A DNA stretch of 64,000 nucleotides from CAZZBM01 sp964652255 (GCA_964652255.1 CAZZBM010000001.1:248001-312000), one strand, 5' to 3'. Counted from the first letter of the stretch, positions 26,385 to 35,399 are shown. Numbers and translations: made by a program. The notes: generated from the letters alone by a model not told the origin.

Positions 26385-27014
26385 ATGGCTAAAGCAATAA
26401 TGGGAAAATCAAGTTTTAAGATTCAGCGTCGTTTAGGGGTAGAATTACCTGGTTTAGGAAAAGCAGGGGCTTTATCTAGAAGACCTTATGGTCCTGGTCA
26501 ACATGGAATGAAAAGAAAGAAACTTTCTGATTATATGGTTCGACTCATGGAAAAACAAAAACTTCTTTTTCACTATGGATTAAGAGAAAAATATCTAGTT
26601 AATCAAGTGAAAAAAGCAAAAAAAGACAAGTCCCACTCTTGGGTTGATACTTTAGTAACAACCTTAGAAAGGAGATTAGATAATGTTGTTTTTAGAGCTG
26701 GTTGGGCTCCAAGTTTATCTGCAGCAAAACAAATGGTCACACATGGTCATGTTTTAGTAAATGGTAAAAAAGTAAACATTCCTTCCTATGTTGTCTCTGT
26801 TGGGAGTGAAGTTCAGTTAAAAGAAACAGCTCTTCAAAATGGATCTTACTTACAAGCAAAGGCAAGACCAAGATTAAGTACTTTACCTGCTTATTTAGAA
26901 AAATTAGGAGCTTCACATAAGGAGCTTGTTACTTTAAAAAGCTCACCTTTACCTGAAGATATTCCATTTCCTTTTGAAAAACGTCTTGTCATTGAGTATT
27001 ACTGGAAAGTTTAA
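26385..27014 (+). CDS. rpsD: 30S ribosomal protein S4
   Basis: 209 aa, normal length. The N-terminal GPGQHGMKRKKLSDY block and the S4 RNA-binding domain (AKQMVTHGHVLVNG) are clear. The N-terminus lacks zinc-binding Cys, so it is the C-minus type. An AGGAG Shine-Dalgarno is present. It is a lone rpsD outside the alpha operon. It nucleates 30S assembly on 16S rRNA. Confidence 0.98.
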   Translation: MAKAIMGKSSFKIQRRLGVELPGLGKAGALSRRPYGPGQHGMKRKKLSDYMVRLMEKQKLLFHYGLREKYLVNQVKKAKKDKSHSWVDTLVTTLERRLDNVVFRAGWAPSLSAAKQMVTHGHVLVNGKKVNIPSYVVSVGSEVQLKETALQNGSYLQAKARPRLSTLPAYLEKLGASHKELVTLKSSPLPEDIPFPFEKRLVIEYYWKV

Positions 27015-27039
27015 TTAGAATCTTTTATACTATCAATAA

Positions 27040-27510
27040 GTGGAAAAACGTTTACTTGTTCTTATTTTTTATTCACTCCTCCTTTTATTTTTCTTTTCTT
27101 TAAAATCATATCAAAAACATTTTAAAGACGATTTTTCTTTTGCATCTTTCTTTTTACCTAAGAAAGATGTTGTGCAAGAAAAAAAAGAGGAGCCTTTATT
27201 TGAATTACCTCTTACAACAGAAAAATTACAAAGAGGTTATAAGATCTATCATGAAAAGGGAGAATGTCTTCTTTGTCATGGAGCTTATGGTGAAGGCAAT
27301 CCTGAGAGAGAAGGACCAATTTTAGCTCATCAATATGAGTGGTATTTAAGAGAACAGTTAGATTTATTTAAAGAAAAAAAAAGAAACAATCCAGAGATGT
27401 ATCCTTATCTTTTAAAATTAACAAAAGAAGACTTTGATGATGTAGCTCATTATGTTTCACATTTAAGAATTGTTTCTAGACAATTAAAAGAAAAACCTAT
27501 AAAAAACTAA
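27040..27510 (+). CDS. Membrane-anchored monohaem c-type cytochrome
   Basis: 156 aa from GTG 27040. Hydrophobic anchor at about 5-22, periplasmic linker, then a class I cytochrome c domain with CLLCH (Cys76, Cys79, His80) and a candidate distal Met in NNPEMYPY. The end of the domain has the YVSHLR helix typical of small cytochromes c. TATACT lies 8 nt before the GTG, and there is no Shine-Dalgarno. It is an electron carrier in the respiratory chain; the partner is not visible. Confidence 0.88.
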   Translation: MEKRLLVLIFYSLLLLFFFSLKSYQKHFKDDFSFASFFLPKKDVVQEKKEEPLFELPLTTEKLQRGYKIYHEKGECLLCHGAYGEGNPEREGPILAHQYEWYLREQLDLFKEKKRNNPEMYPYLLKLTKEDFDDVAHYVSHLRIVSRQLKEKPIKN

Positions 27511-27518
27511 TTCTAAAA

Positions 27519-27595
27519 GGGATCATAGCTCAGTTGGTTAGAGCTACCGGCTCATAACCGGTTGGTCCAAGGTTCGAGTCCTTGTGATCCCACCA
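27519..27595 (+). tRNA. tRNA with CAU anticodon, probably elongator tRNA-Met
   Basis: Acceptor GGGATCA/TGATCCC, anticodon arm CCGG-CTCATAA-CCGG (CAT), T-arm CAAGG-TTCGAGT-CCTTG, discriminator A, encoded CCA at 27593-27595. The paired G1-C72 rules out initiator tRNA. A lysidine-modified tRNA-Ile2 cannot be fully excluded by eye. Confidence 0.93.
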
Positions 27596-27606
27596 ATTTT
27601 AAAATC

Positions 27607-27984
27607 ATGAATAAAGCTAGTGTTGTTGTTTTTTGTACTTTAAAGGAAGAATTTATTTTATTTCCTAGAAAAGGTAGCTTTTTACTAGAGAGCCCTGGGG
27701 GAAAATTAGAACCCAATGAAACCCTTATTGAGTGTGCTATTAGAGAAATTCATGAAGAGGTGAATGTTGTTTTAACTAAAAATGATCTTATTTTTTTTAA
27801 TACTATGCTTCATAAAAAACCTACAGAAAGTACTCTTATCTATACTTATTTATGTTTAAACAAAGAACCTTTTGGAACAAAAATTCCTTATAGTAAGTTG
27901 CAAGATTACCCCTTAGCTTTCAAAGAAGATATTCTTGGTCTTTATTTGAATATCATTACCTTTTTAAAACAGTGCTCTTTCTAA
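27607..27984 (+). CDS. Nudix hydrolase
   Basis: About 125 aa from ATG 27607; the longer frame begins inside tRNA-Met and is rejected. The Nudix box GGKLEPNETLIECAIREIHE-E is intact except Asn replaces the last Gly (EEVNV). It is MutT-like in size, so a nucleoside-diphosphate-linked substrate such as an oxidised dNTP is plausible, but specificity is unknown. It starts 11 nt after the tRNA. Confidence 0.88.
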   Translation: MNKASVVVFCTLKEEFILFPRKGSFLLESPGGKLEPNETLIECAIREIHEEVNVVLTKNDLIFFNTMLHKKPTESTLIYTYLCLNKEPFGTKIPYSKLQDYPLAFKEDILGLYLNIITFLKQCSF

Positions 27985-28026
27985 AATTAAAAATATTTCA
28001 AAAGAATACCGTAATAGTTAGTTAAG

Positions 28027-28734
28027 ATGTTTCTATTTTTTATTCAAGCTTATACTTTTATAAGTTCAACTGAGGTACAAATTGAACCTGGATATAAGTC
28101 GAGTACTTCTTCTTGTTTTTTAAAATCCCCCACTCTCCTTCAAAAAGATCCTAGAAAGCCTTGTACTTTAGTAAAAGGGGAGCAAAAATTAATAATTCCA
28201 GCAACAGAATTTTCTTTACAACTTTTAGGTTCTCCTAGAGAAAATCCCATTAAACTTCAAAGTTCTATTGCTTTAGATAAAAATGAATTAGCTAAAAAAA
28301 TCAAGGGTTGTACTATTGTGAATATAGAAAATTTATCTTCTCAAACATTTTTAATTACAGTGGCTGAATCTTGTATTTTTAAACTTGAAAGAAATTCTTT
28401 GATAGTTGAAGGGATGGTGAATCAGGAATTTATTAAAAATATCTTTATTAATAAATCTTTAGCTTCGCAACCCATAGAAGATAGTCCAAGAAGAGCTTTA
28501 GCGAGTAAAAAATCTAGTATCAAAGAATCTTTAATGGAAGAACCCTCTAGAGAGGTTACTAATCTTGAAGAGGTTAAATCTAGCACTAAGAGTCCTTCTG
28601 TTGAGCGTAAAATTAATTCTATAGATCAGCAACAACTTCCTAAAGAGGAAGAGTCTCCTTCTTTTCAGCCATGGAATGAACCTTTTGAATCAGAAAAACT
28701 CATAGATTTCTCACAAGAAGAAAATACTTTCTAG
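28027..28734 (+). CDS. Exported hypothetical protein upstream of TadC-like gene
   Basis: 235 aa. A very short hydrophobic N-terminus (MFLFFIQAYTF), then a beta-rich domain with four Cys (about residues 27-130), and an acidic, Ser/Glu/Pro-rich low-complexity tail. I do not recognise it. The Cys-containing periplasmic domain resembles in style the extra N-terminal domain fused to the TadC-like protein that follows, and the two probably belong together. TAATAG lies 9 nt before the ATG. Confidence 0.68.
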   Translation: MFLFFIQAYTFISSTEVQIEPGYKSSTSSCFLKSPTLLQKDPRKPCTLVKGEQKLIIPATEFSLQLLGSPRENPIKLQSSIALDKNELAKKIKGCTIVNIENLSSQTFLITVAESCIFKLERNSLIVEGMVNQEFIKNIFINKSLASQPIEDSPRRALASKKSSIKESLMEEPSREVTNLEEVKSSTKSPSVERKINSIDQQQLPKEEESPSFQPWNEPFESEKLIDFSQEENTF

Positions 28735-28784
28735 GAAAAAAGACTCTCACTAAATATTTTTCTCTCTTTCTTTTAAAATAAGAG

Positions 28785-30065
28785 GTGTGGTTTTTATTTT
28801 ACCTGAAAGCTTCTTGTGAAAATTTCAAAGATTTTGATTTTTCTTGTGCTCAAAATCAAGTTTCTAAGTTAAAAACCTTAGAAATAAAAATAGAAACTTT
28901 ATCTTCTAAAAAAATTCTTGTTCAAGATGATAAGGGTTATCTACATTTATTTAAGGTTAGTGATTTAATTAATTCTCAAACCACTTGTGCTCTTTATTTT
29001 CATCATAAAAGCTTTAAGAATAATGCTTTTACTTCTACCTCTTTAAGAACTGATTTAAATTATGGAGCTTGGTCGAGTGCTCAACTAGAGGGTTTATTTT
29101 CTTTAAAAAAATCAGGTAAAGACTGTCTTCTTTCTATTGATAGAGGACTTATCTTAGAAAAAGATCTTGAAAAAAAAGAAGAAAATTTATGGGTTATTAT
29201 TCTTTCTTTAACTCTTTTAGGGCTCAGTGTTTTTCTCATTGCCAGAAATCTTTTTCAAGAAGAAGAGCAACTTCAAGCTAGCCAAGGACTTGAAGAGAGT
29301 TCTAGTGAAGGTCAATCTTCTTTTTTATTAAAATTAAAACCTCTTTTAAAGCAATATCTTGTTCCTCTTTTAAGTCAAAGAAAAAAACAACTCCAAGAAG
29401 ATTACAAAAGATCCTTGGCTATGGCAGGTTTAACCAAGAGTTTAACTCCAGAAGAATTTTTTTCTCTAAAGCTTATTCTTATTTTAATTTTTCCTCTTTT
29501 ATTTCTTATTTTTAGATTTTTACTAGAAGCTCAGTGGAATGTTTTTTATGCTTTACCTGTAGGTCTTTTAGGTTTTTATTATCCTAATATTTGGATCAAA
29601 GGTTTAATTGAAAAAAGACAGGAAGATCTTAATTTACAAATGCCTTTTGTTGTAGATATGTTAGCTCTTTCTGTTGAAGCAGGATTAGATTTTTCAGCTG
29701 CCATAGCTAGAATTATTGACAAGGCTCCAAAAGGTCCTCTAGTAGAAGAGTTCTCTATTTTTTTAAAAGAAGTTCAGGTAGGTTCTTCTCGAGCTGATGC
29801 TCTTAGAAATCTTAGCTGGAGAGTGAATACTATTACCATTGCCTCTTTTACTTCTACTTTAATTGCAGCTGATTCAGTAGGAGCTTCTATTGGTGGAATC
29901 TTGAAAGAACTCTCAAGAGAGTTAAGACAAAAAAGAAGTACTTTAATAGAGAAAAAAGGAGCTCAAGCTTCTACCAAGATGATGTTTCCGATGATGTTAT
30001 TTATTTTACCTGCTATTTTTATTATCATTGCTGCCCCCTTTGTGATACAATTTTTCAATACATGA
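28785..30065 (+). CDS. TadC-like (type II secretion F-domain) protein with extra periplasmic domain
   Basis: 426 aa. Residues 1-130 are a predicted periplasmic domain with several Cys (11, 21, 68, 114), then a helix at about 134-154, a linker, and a GspF/TadC membrane module (about 225-425) with the family core GLDFSAAIARI...SSRADALRNL and GGILKELSRELRQKRS. TadC forms the inner-membrane platform of Tad pili and related type II systems. No TadA ATPase, TadB or CpaB/C secretin lies here, so partners must be elsewhere. GTG start with AAGAG immediately before it. It overlaps the next gene by 4 nt (ATGA). Confidence 0.85.
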   Translation: MWFLFYLKASCENFKDFDFSCAQNQVSKLKTLEIKIETLSSKKILVQDDKGYLHLFKVSDLINSQTTCALYFHHKSFKNNAFTSTSLRTDLNYGAWSSAQLEGLFSLKKSGKDCLLSIDRGLILEKDLEKKEENLWVIILSLTLLGLSVFLIARNLFQEEEQLQASQGLEESSSEGQSSFLLKLKPLLKQYLVPLLSQRKKQLQEDYKRSLAMAGLTKSLTPEEFFSLKLILILIFPLLFLIFRFLLEAQWNVFYALPVGLLGFYYPNIWIKGLIEKRQEDLNLQMPFVVDMLALSVEAGLDFSAAIARIIDKAPKGPLVEEFSIFLKEVQVGSSRADALRNLSWRVNTITIASFTSTLIAADSVGASIGGILKELSRELRQKRSTLIEKKGAQASTKMMFPMMLFILPAIFIIIAAPFVIQFFNT

Positions 30066-30406
30066 TTTCTTTAGATGGAATTTTAGTTGAAGATTCTTTT
30101 GTAGCTCAAAATATTTTCACTTCCACTTTAGGTTACATGTTTAGAAAAGAACCTCATTATTCTATGATTTATTTTCCTAAATCTTTTTTAAGATTGAATT
30201 TATCTTTTCATACTTTTTTTTGTTCTTTTCCTTTAAACTTTTATTTTTTCAACAAACATCAAGAGGTCATTGGTTTGTTACTTCAAATAGAGCCTTGGGG
30301 TTATTTTTCTATGAGATCTCAACATTATGAATCTCTTTTAGAAGTTCCCACTTCTTCTTCCTGGAATCAATCTCTACGTTTAGGAACAAAATTATGTATA
30401 AATTAG
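30062..30406 (+). CDS. DUF192-family protein
   Basis: 114 aa. The order of elements (GYMFRKE, SMIYFP, a hydrophobic strand leading to PLNFYFFNKHQEV, and SLLEVP) follows DUF192, whose members usually have GLM-R and an LDI strand. No signal peptide is visible, whereas many DUF192 proteins are exported. The role of the family is unclear. It is coupled to both neighbours (4-nt and 13-nt overlaps). Confidence 0.7.
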   Translation: MISLDGILVEDSFVAQNIFTSTLGYMFRKEPHYSMIYFPKSFLRLNLSFHTFFCSFPLNFYFFNKHQEVIGLLLQIEPWGYFSMRSQHYESLLEVPTSSSWNQSLRLGTKLCIN

Positions 30407-31878
30407 TTGTTGTTGGTGGCAAAAAAAGAGGTTTAGAGTATGTTTTAAAAGAAGGAGAAAACATTTTAGGTTCTGATAGCACTCTTGATATTGTTTTAAC
30501 CCATAATAGTCTTTCCAAAAAACATTGTAAAATTACTTTAGATAATAATTCTTTATTTTTAGAAGATTTAGGTTCTACCAATGGAACAATTCTTAACGGG
30601 AGTCTTATTTTACAAAAAAAACTAGAAGAAAATGATCTTATTGCTATTCCTGGGTATATTTTTAAAATTATTTATAAAAAAGATCCTATTCTTACAGAAG
30701 AAGAGAAGAAGCTTTCCTTGCAAGAAAAAATTCTTCTTCTTTTTAAGAAAAATATTTTACCTCTTTTACTCACACTTAATAAAGACTATGAATGGAGATT
30801 TTTGTGGGTTAGTTTTTTAGTAATTTTTACTTTTTTAGGAACTCTATTTTCTTTTATTCCAGTTTTTAATGATCAAAATTTTTATCTAGAAAAAGAATCT
30901 TTAGATAAAGCTGAACAATTTATTCAAGAAGCCATCAGAAAGAATACCCTTTTTTTAGCTAATAAAAGATATGAGGAAGTTCAGATTGATTTTTTAGATA
31001 ATAAAGACGGAGTTTTATTTTATGAACTTATGGATAAAGAAGGAAGGATTTTAAGACCAAGTTATAAAATGAATACTTTTAGTGCGGATTCTTTCTCTCT
31101 TGAAACTCTTTCTTTTTTTGGAAAAAATTCTGAAGAAAAAAAGTTCTTTTCAAAGAAGATTCAATCTAATGAATATGGAGTCGGTAAAGTTATTAAAGCT
31201 TTTAATGAGAAAGCTGGTCGAGAAGAAACTGTAGGTTATCTTACTTTAAAAATTCTACCTACTAATTTACTTCTCATGCAATCAAAGGAGGGAATTCAAC
31301 TTATTAAAAGTTTTTTCATTCTTTTATTTTTTGCTCTTCTTTCTTATTTTATTGTTTATTATTTAACAAAATTTCATTTAACAACACTGCAGGAAAAAGC
31401 TGAAGAGGTTTTAAAAACTCCTGATCAAGAGTTAAAATATGACTACAAAGTAGAAGAATTTTATCCTCTTATTAGTCTTTTTAATAGTTTATTAACCAAA
31501 ATCAAGAGTTATGAAGGAGTTTCCCCTACAGAAGAAGATGCTCAGTCTTATTTAGATTTAGCTGATTATTTTCATCAGCTAGCATCAACCCCTTGTGTTC
31601 TTCTTAACGGGGAAAAACTTGTCTATAAAATAAATTCTTCAGCAGAGGAACTTCTTGGCTTAAGACAAAGTTCAACTCTGAATCAAAGTTTTTTAGAGCT
31701 CATTAGAGATCCTGGTCTTTCCAGTCAATTACTTAATCTTATAGATCAGTGTCAGTTTTCAACATTATCTAGCAATAATTATGAAATAGGAGGCAGAAAC
31801 TACGCTCTTTCTGTTTTATTACTAAAGGGAAAAGATCTCAACCCAAAAGCTTATTTTTTACAATTTAAATCTGAATAA
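30394..31878 (+). CDS. Transmembrane FHA-domain sensor-like protein with C-terminal PAS-like region
   Basis: 494 aa. Cytoplasmic N-terminal FHA domain (about 1-92) with SLSKKHC and GSTNGT, but the usual G-R phosphothreonine-contact Arg is Ser (ILGSDSTLDI). A membrane helix at about 136-156, a periplasmic domain (about 157-305) and a second helix (about 306-326) follow. The cytoplasmic part has a PAS-like segment (about 395-490). No kinase or cyclase domain. It looks like a two-transmembrane receptor whose output is protein-protein interaction. Starts within the DUF192 gene. Confidence 0.8.
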   Translation: MYKLVVVGGKKRGLEYVLKEGENILGSDSTLDIVLTHNSLSKKHCKITLDNNSLFLEDLGSTNGTILNGSLILQKKLEENDLIAIPGYIFKIIYKKDPILTEEEKKLSLQEKILLLFKKNILPLLLTLNKDYEWRFLWVSFLVIFTFLGTLFSFIPVFNDQNFYLEKESLDKAEQFIQEAIRKNTLFLANKRYEEVQIDFLDNKDGVLFYELMDKEGRILRPSYKMNTFSADSFSLETLSFFGKNSEEKKFFSKKIQSNEYGVGKVIKAFNEKAGREETVGYLTLKILPTNLLLMQSKEGIQLIKSFFILLFFALLSYFIVYYLTKFHLTTLQEKAEEVLKTPDQELKYDYKVEEFYPLISLFNSLLTKIKSYEGVSPTEEDAQSYLDLADYFHQLASTPCVLLNGEKLVYKINSSAEELLGLRQSSTLNQSFLELIRDPGLSSQLLNLIDQCQFSTLSSNNYEIGGRNYALSVLLLKGKDLNPKAYFLQFKSE

Positions 31879-31922
31879 TTTCAAGAAATTAACCGACATA
31901 AGAACAGGAGAGAATTGTTTTT

Positions 31923-32792
31923 ATGTTAAGTTACCGAGTTTTAAAATTAAAAAACTTTGAAAAACCTCCCTTAAAAGGTGCTTATCATCGCTTAGTGTGT
32001 TTAAAAGGAGAATTTGAAGGTTCCATTCTTTATCTTATAGGGGAAAAAGTGACCCTAGGTAGAGATGTTCATCATGATATTCATGCTCAAGATCTTTATC
32101 TTTCTAAGAATCATTTAGAATTTTATCAAAAAGGCTCTAAGCTTTTTATTACAGATCTTAAAACAACCAACGGTACTTTTGTTAATAATGAAAGAATTTC
32201 TCAAAAAGAACTTCAAGAAGAAGATATTATCTCTATTGGAGGTCTTCTTTTTAAATATGAGTATGAAAAATTAAATGCATCTTCTTTAAAAATTTCTAAA
32301 AGGTTTTTATATTTAAGCCTTATTGCTCTTTTACTTCTTTATCTTCAAAAAAAACCTTCATCTTCTGCTCCTATAAAAATTTTACCTAAAGAAAATATTA
32401 TTATTGATGAGGAGCCTATAGAGAAGAAACATTTCATAGATGAAGAATTAGAAAAATTTTATAAAAGAGGATTAAGGGAATTATCTCACAAAAATTATTT
32501 AAGAGCTGAAGAAGAATTTAAACAAGCCTTAGCACTATACCCAAAAGATTCTTATGCTTCTTTTTATTTACAAAAAGCACAAGATTACTATCAAAAACAC
32601 TTAGAACATATTCTTCTTTCTGCTGAGAGAGCCGAAGGAAAAAAACAATATAAACTTGCGCTTAATTACTATTGTTCTCTTGTACCTTCTTTAAAAAAGA
32701 AAAATAAAAAAGATCTTTTAGAAAAGATCAGTCAAAAAGTGAAAGAATTAAAAATCAATTCAAAGGATTATCATGAAGATCACTGTTTATGA
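31923..32792 (+). CDS. FHA-domain protein with membrane helix and TPR tail
   Basis: 289 aa. FHA domain (about 22-116) with intact key residues: TLGRD, LSKNH and TTNGTFV. A membrane helix sits at about 125-143, then a C-terminal TPR region (about 175-285; RAEEEFKQALALYPKDSYAS). The topology would place TPRs in the periplasm and the FHA domain in the cytoplasm. It overlaps the next gene by 20 nt. It may link a phosphothreonine signal to the TadC-type machine, by neighbourhood only. Confidence 0.83.
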   Translation: MLSYRVLKLKNFEKPPLKGAYHRLVCLKGEFEGSILYLIGEKVTLGRDVHHDIHAQDLYLSKNHLEFYQKGSKLFITDLKTTNGTFVNNERISQKELQEEDIISIGGLLFKYEYEKLNASSLKISKRFLYLSLIALLLLYLQKKPSSSAPIKILPKENIIIDEEPIEKKHFIDEELEKFYKRGLRELSHKNYLRAEEEFKQALALYPKDSYASFYLQKAQDYYQKHLEHILLSAERAEGKKQYKLALNYYCSLVPSLKKKNKKDLLEKISQKVKELKINSKDYHEDHCL

Positions 32793-34863
32793 GTCAGAGG
32801 TTCTCATTGAAGAAATTTCTTTAGACATTACTCTTTATCCAGAATCTTCTCCTTATGAATTCACTTACAAAGAAGTTCCCTATTTTAAGCTTTATTATTC
32901 TAATGATGAAATATTTCTTCTACCTATTGTTTCTGATCTTTCTTTTAACAGAAATCTTTGTAAAGAGCAGGAAAAGATTTCAAATTATGATAAAATTTTC
33001 TATAAAAATCTTAGTGTTCTTTTCACAGATATTAATTTTCAATTTTTCTTTGATCAAGCTAAAGAGCTTTCCCTTTTTGATTCTAGTAAAGAAGATCAAA
33101 CAAAATTAATTAAAAATTACACAAATCCTTTTTTTGAAGATAAAACTCAATCAACTCTTTTACAAAAACCATCAGAAGAACAACAAAATCCAGTTCAAGA
33201 AGATAATCCTTTTTTTTCTTTAGATAATCCCCCTACTGCTCTTCATGAAAAAAAAATCAATGAGACTTTTGAAAGTTCTTCGCAAAATGAAGAATCTTTT
33301 CAAGAACCTCCATTAGAAAATCCTATTGAATCAAATTTTCAAGAATCTTCCTTTCAAAGTCCTCAAGACAGTTTTTTCTCCTCTGAAAGTCAAAAAACCA
33401 AGCAAGTAAGCATTAATCAAGCTAATGATGATTCCACTAGAATTGATAACTTTTTTACTCTTTTTAGATTAAAGCTTTTCGGTGAATATATTCCTTTTGA
33501 TTATTATATTTTATCAAAAGAAGAGATTTTTATTGGTCGTGATCCTTCTTGTGAGATCAGTATTTCTGACCCAGAGATTTCTAAAAAACATGCTCGAATT
33601 ATTAAAACCTATGAAGGTTATCAGGTTGAAGATTTAAATTCCAGTAATGGAATCATTCATGAAGGACAAATTACTAATAAAGTCTTACTCTCTTCCGGAA
33701 CTGAGTTTATTTTAGGGTCTACAACTTTTAAACTAGAGATCAAATCTTCTTTTGTTAAAGAAGAAGAATCTATTCTTATGCCTGTTGAGAGTGATCTCAA
33801 GGAAAATATTGCACCAGAAAAAACTTCAAGTAAAAAAATTCCTCCTATTCGAATTGCTCTTTTTATTTTTTTAGGAATTTTTTTAGTTCAGCTCATGAGA
33901 CCTAAAAAAGAGCCAACTAAAATCGTAGAAAAAACTACAGAATCTTCTACTAAAAAGTATTCTCCTGAAGAAGAAAATTTTTTAACTTCTAATTATGAGT
34001 TAGCTAAGCATTACCTTAAAGAAGGTCTTTTAGCTGAAGCTAAAGAAAAAATTGATCTGATTAAAAATATTGATCCTCAGTATAAAAAAACACAAGTCAT
34101 GGAAACAACTCTCAATGAAAGACTTAGGAAATTGCAAGAACTAGAATTAAGAAGAAAAAAGGAGCAAGAACAGTTATTAATTAGAGAGTTAGTTTTAGAA
34201 CTTAATTCAAGATTAAAAACAGCTCTTGAAAATAATGATTTAATTGCTGTAGAAATTTTAGTTCAAGAAGTACTTTCTCAAGATCCAGAAAATCTTTATG
34301 CTTTAGAAGCTAAAAGTATTTTAGCAGAAAAAAAGAGATTAGAAGAAGAAGAAAGATTACGCTTAGAAGCTCAAGAAAAACTCAAACAAGAGCTTTTAGA
34401 ACTTCTTATTCCTGCTCAACTAGCTTTAGCTAGAGGCGATTATTATTTTGCTGTTAATTCTCTTAATGAAACTCTAGAAAAAACCATTGTCATTAATGAA
34501 GTTTATGAACAAGCAACTTCTCTTTTAAAAGAAGCCAGTACTCGACTTGAAGAAGCCAAGGGACCCTTATTAGAAGAAGCAAGAATAGCTTTACAAGAAA
34601 AGAGCTTTAAGGAAGCTTATTCTCTTTATGAGAAAGTTCTTAAGCTAGATCCAGCTCTGGTAGAGGCTTTAGTAGCCTTAGATCAAATTAAAAGTTTTTT
34701 AGAAGAACAAAACAGAAAGTTTTTTCAAGAAGGGGTCTTTTTAGAATCCTATGGTTATCTTACAGAGAGTAAAGAGAGTTTTAAGCAGGTTTTAGACTCC
34801 AGCCCAAACTCCTCTCCTTATTCTCAAAAAGCTAATGTAAGATTAAGTTATTACCTTGATTAA
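32773..34863 (+). CDS. FHA-domain protein with membrane helix and TPR/coiled-coil tail
   Basis: 696 aa. A beta-rich N-terminal domain and a long Gln/Ser/Pro/Glu-rich linker (about 110-225) precede an FHA domain (about 232-330) with FIGRD, ISKKHARI and SSNGI. A single helix lies at about 359-377, then a long helical tail with TPR-like repeats and an Arg/Glu/Lys coiled coil. It is the third consecutive FHA protein with this build. Its 3' end overlaps a tiny minus-strand gene by 4 nt. Confidence 0.82.
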   Translation: MKITVYESEVLIEEISLDITLYPESSPYEFTYKEVPYFKLYYSNDEIFLLPIVSDLSFNRNLCKEQEKISNYDKIFYKNLSVLFTDINFQFFFDQAKELSLFDSSKEDQTKLIKNYTNPFFEDKTQSTLLQKPSEEQQNPVQEDNPFFSLDNPPTALHEKKINETFESSSQNEESFQEPPLENPIESNFQESSFQSPQDSFFSSESQKTKQVSINQANDDSTRIDNFFTLFRLKLFGEYIPFDYYILSKEEIFIGRDPSCEISISDPEISKKHARIIKTYEGYQVEDLNSSNGIIHEGQITNKVLLSSGTEFILGSTTFKLEIKSSFVKEEESILMPVESDLKENIAPEKTSSKKIPPIRIALFIFLGIFLVQLMRPKKEPTKIVEKTTESSTKKYSPEEENFLTSNYELAKHYLKEGLLAEAKEKIDLIKNIDPQYKKTQVMETTLNERLRKLQELELRRKKEQEQLLIRELVLELNSRLKTALENNDLIAVEILVQEVLSQDPENLYALEAKSILAEKKRLEEEERLRLEAQEKLKQELLELLIPAQLALARGDYYFAVNSLNETLEKTIVINEVYEQATSLLKEASTRLEEAKGPLLEEARIALQEKSFKEAYSLYEKVLKLDPALVEALVALDQIKSFLEEQNRKFFQEGVFLESYGYLTESKESFKQVLDSSPNSSPYSQKANVRLSYYLD

Positions 34864-34982
34864 TCATCACCATCATCAGTAATATCCCAATAATCTTCAT
34901 CTGTATTAGGATTAGCAAAAGTATTTTCAGAAAAAAAAATTGATACAAAACTAAGAATAATAATTAATAGCATCTTTTTCAT
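34860..34982 (-). CDS. Tiny exported acidic protein (40 aa)
   Basis: 40 codons. MKKMLLIIILSFVSIFFSEN is a hydrophobic signal-like N-terminus ending near a TFA-N site, then a short Asp-rich tail ending GDD. Its ATG overlaps the stop of the 78-aa gene (ATGA), which supports real coupled translation. Third of three tiny exported genes in a row on this strand. Confidence 0.5.
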   Translation of the reverse strand: MKKMLLIIILSFVSIFFSENTFANPNTDEDYWDITDDGDD

Positions 34983-35215
34983 TTTTTATTAAAACCCCTA
35001 TCGTGCCAATTAGTTCCTTTCTTCCCAGCAAAATAATCCTTGGTCCACTCATCGTTACATGGATGGTCTGGAGGTAACTCTGGAGGCGGAGTTTTTTCAT
35101 CAAAATTTTGACCAGATTCATTTTCTTCTTCTTTCTCTTTATTAAAGAGTTCTTCTGCAAAAATTTTTTCAGAAATCAAACTCAAGATACAAATTAATAA
35201 TATTTTTTTTATCAT
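34979..35215 (-). CDS. Small exported protein (78 aa)
   Basis: A normal-length Sec signal peptide (MIKKILLICILSLISEKIFA, then EE) is followed by an acidic linker, a Pro-rich stretch (TPPPELPPDHPC) and a Lys/Gly-rich end. The mature peptide is about 58 aa with one Cys. No family recognised. It lies between two other tiny exported genes; a peptide-like surface or secreted role is possible but unproven. Confidence 0.6.
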   Translation of the reverse strand: MIKKILLICILSLISEKIFAEELFNKEKEEENESGQNFDEKTPPPELPPDHPCNDEWTKDYFAGKKGTNWHDRGFNKK

Positions 35216-35245
35216 AATTCTTGCCCTTTGTTAAATTTGTCTTTA

Positions 35246-35392
35246 TTATCTTCTTCCCCCTGGTGGTTTATCTTCACCTTCTGCCCCTGTTGGAGATAAC
35301 CTATAAGGACCTTTTCCATCTGAAGGAATATCTTTAGGATCTGTAACTTGTACTGTAACTACACCGACTAAAAATAAAAATAATGTTTTCAT
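35246..35392 (-). CDS. Tiny exported protein (48 aa)
   Basis: 48 codons from ATG 35392: a short hydrophobic N-terminus (MKTLFLFLVGVVTVQV) followed by a Pro/Gly/charged tail ending DKPPGGRR. It is preceded by a good promoter with no Shine-Dalgarno. First gene of the tiny exported trio. No family recognised. Confidence 0.5.
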   Translation of the reverse strand: MKTLFLFLVGVVTVQVTDPKDIPSDGKGPYRLSPTGAEGEDKPPGGRR

Positions 35393-35399
35393 AATTTAA

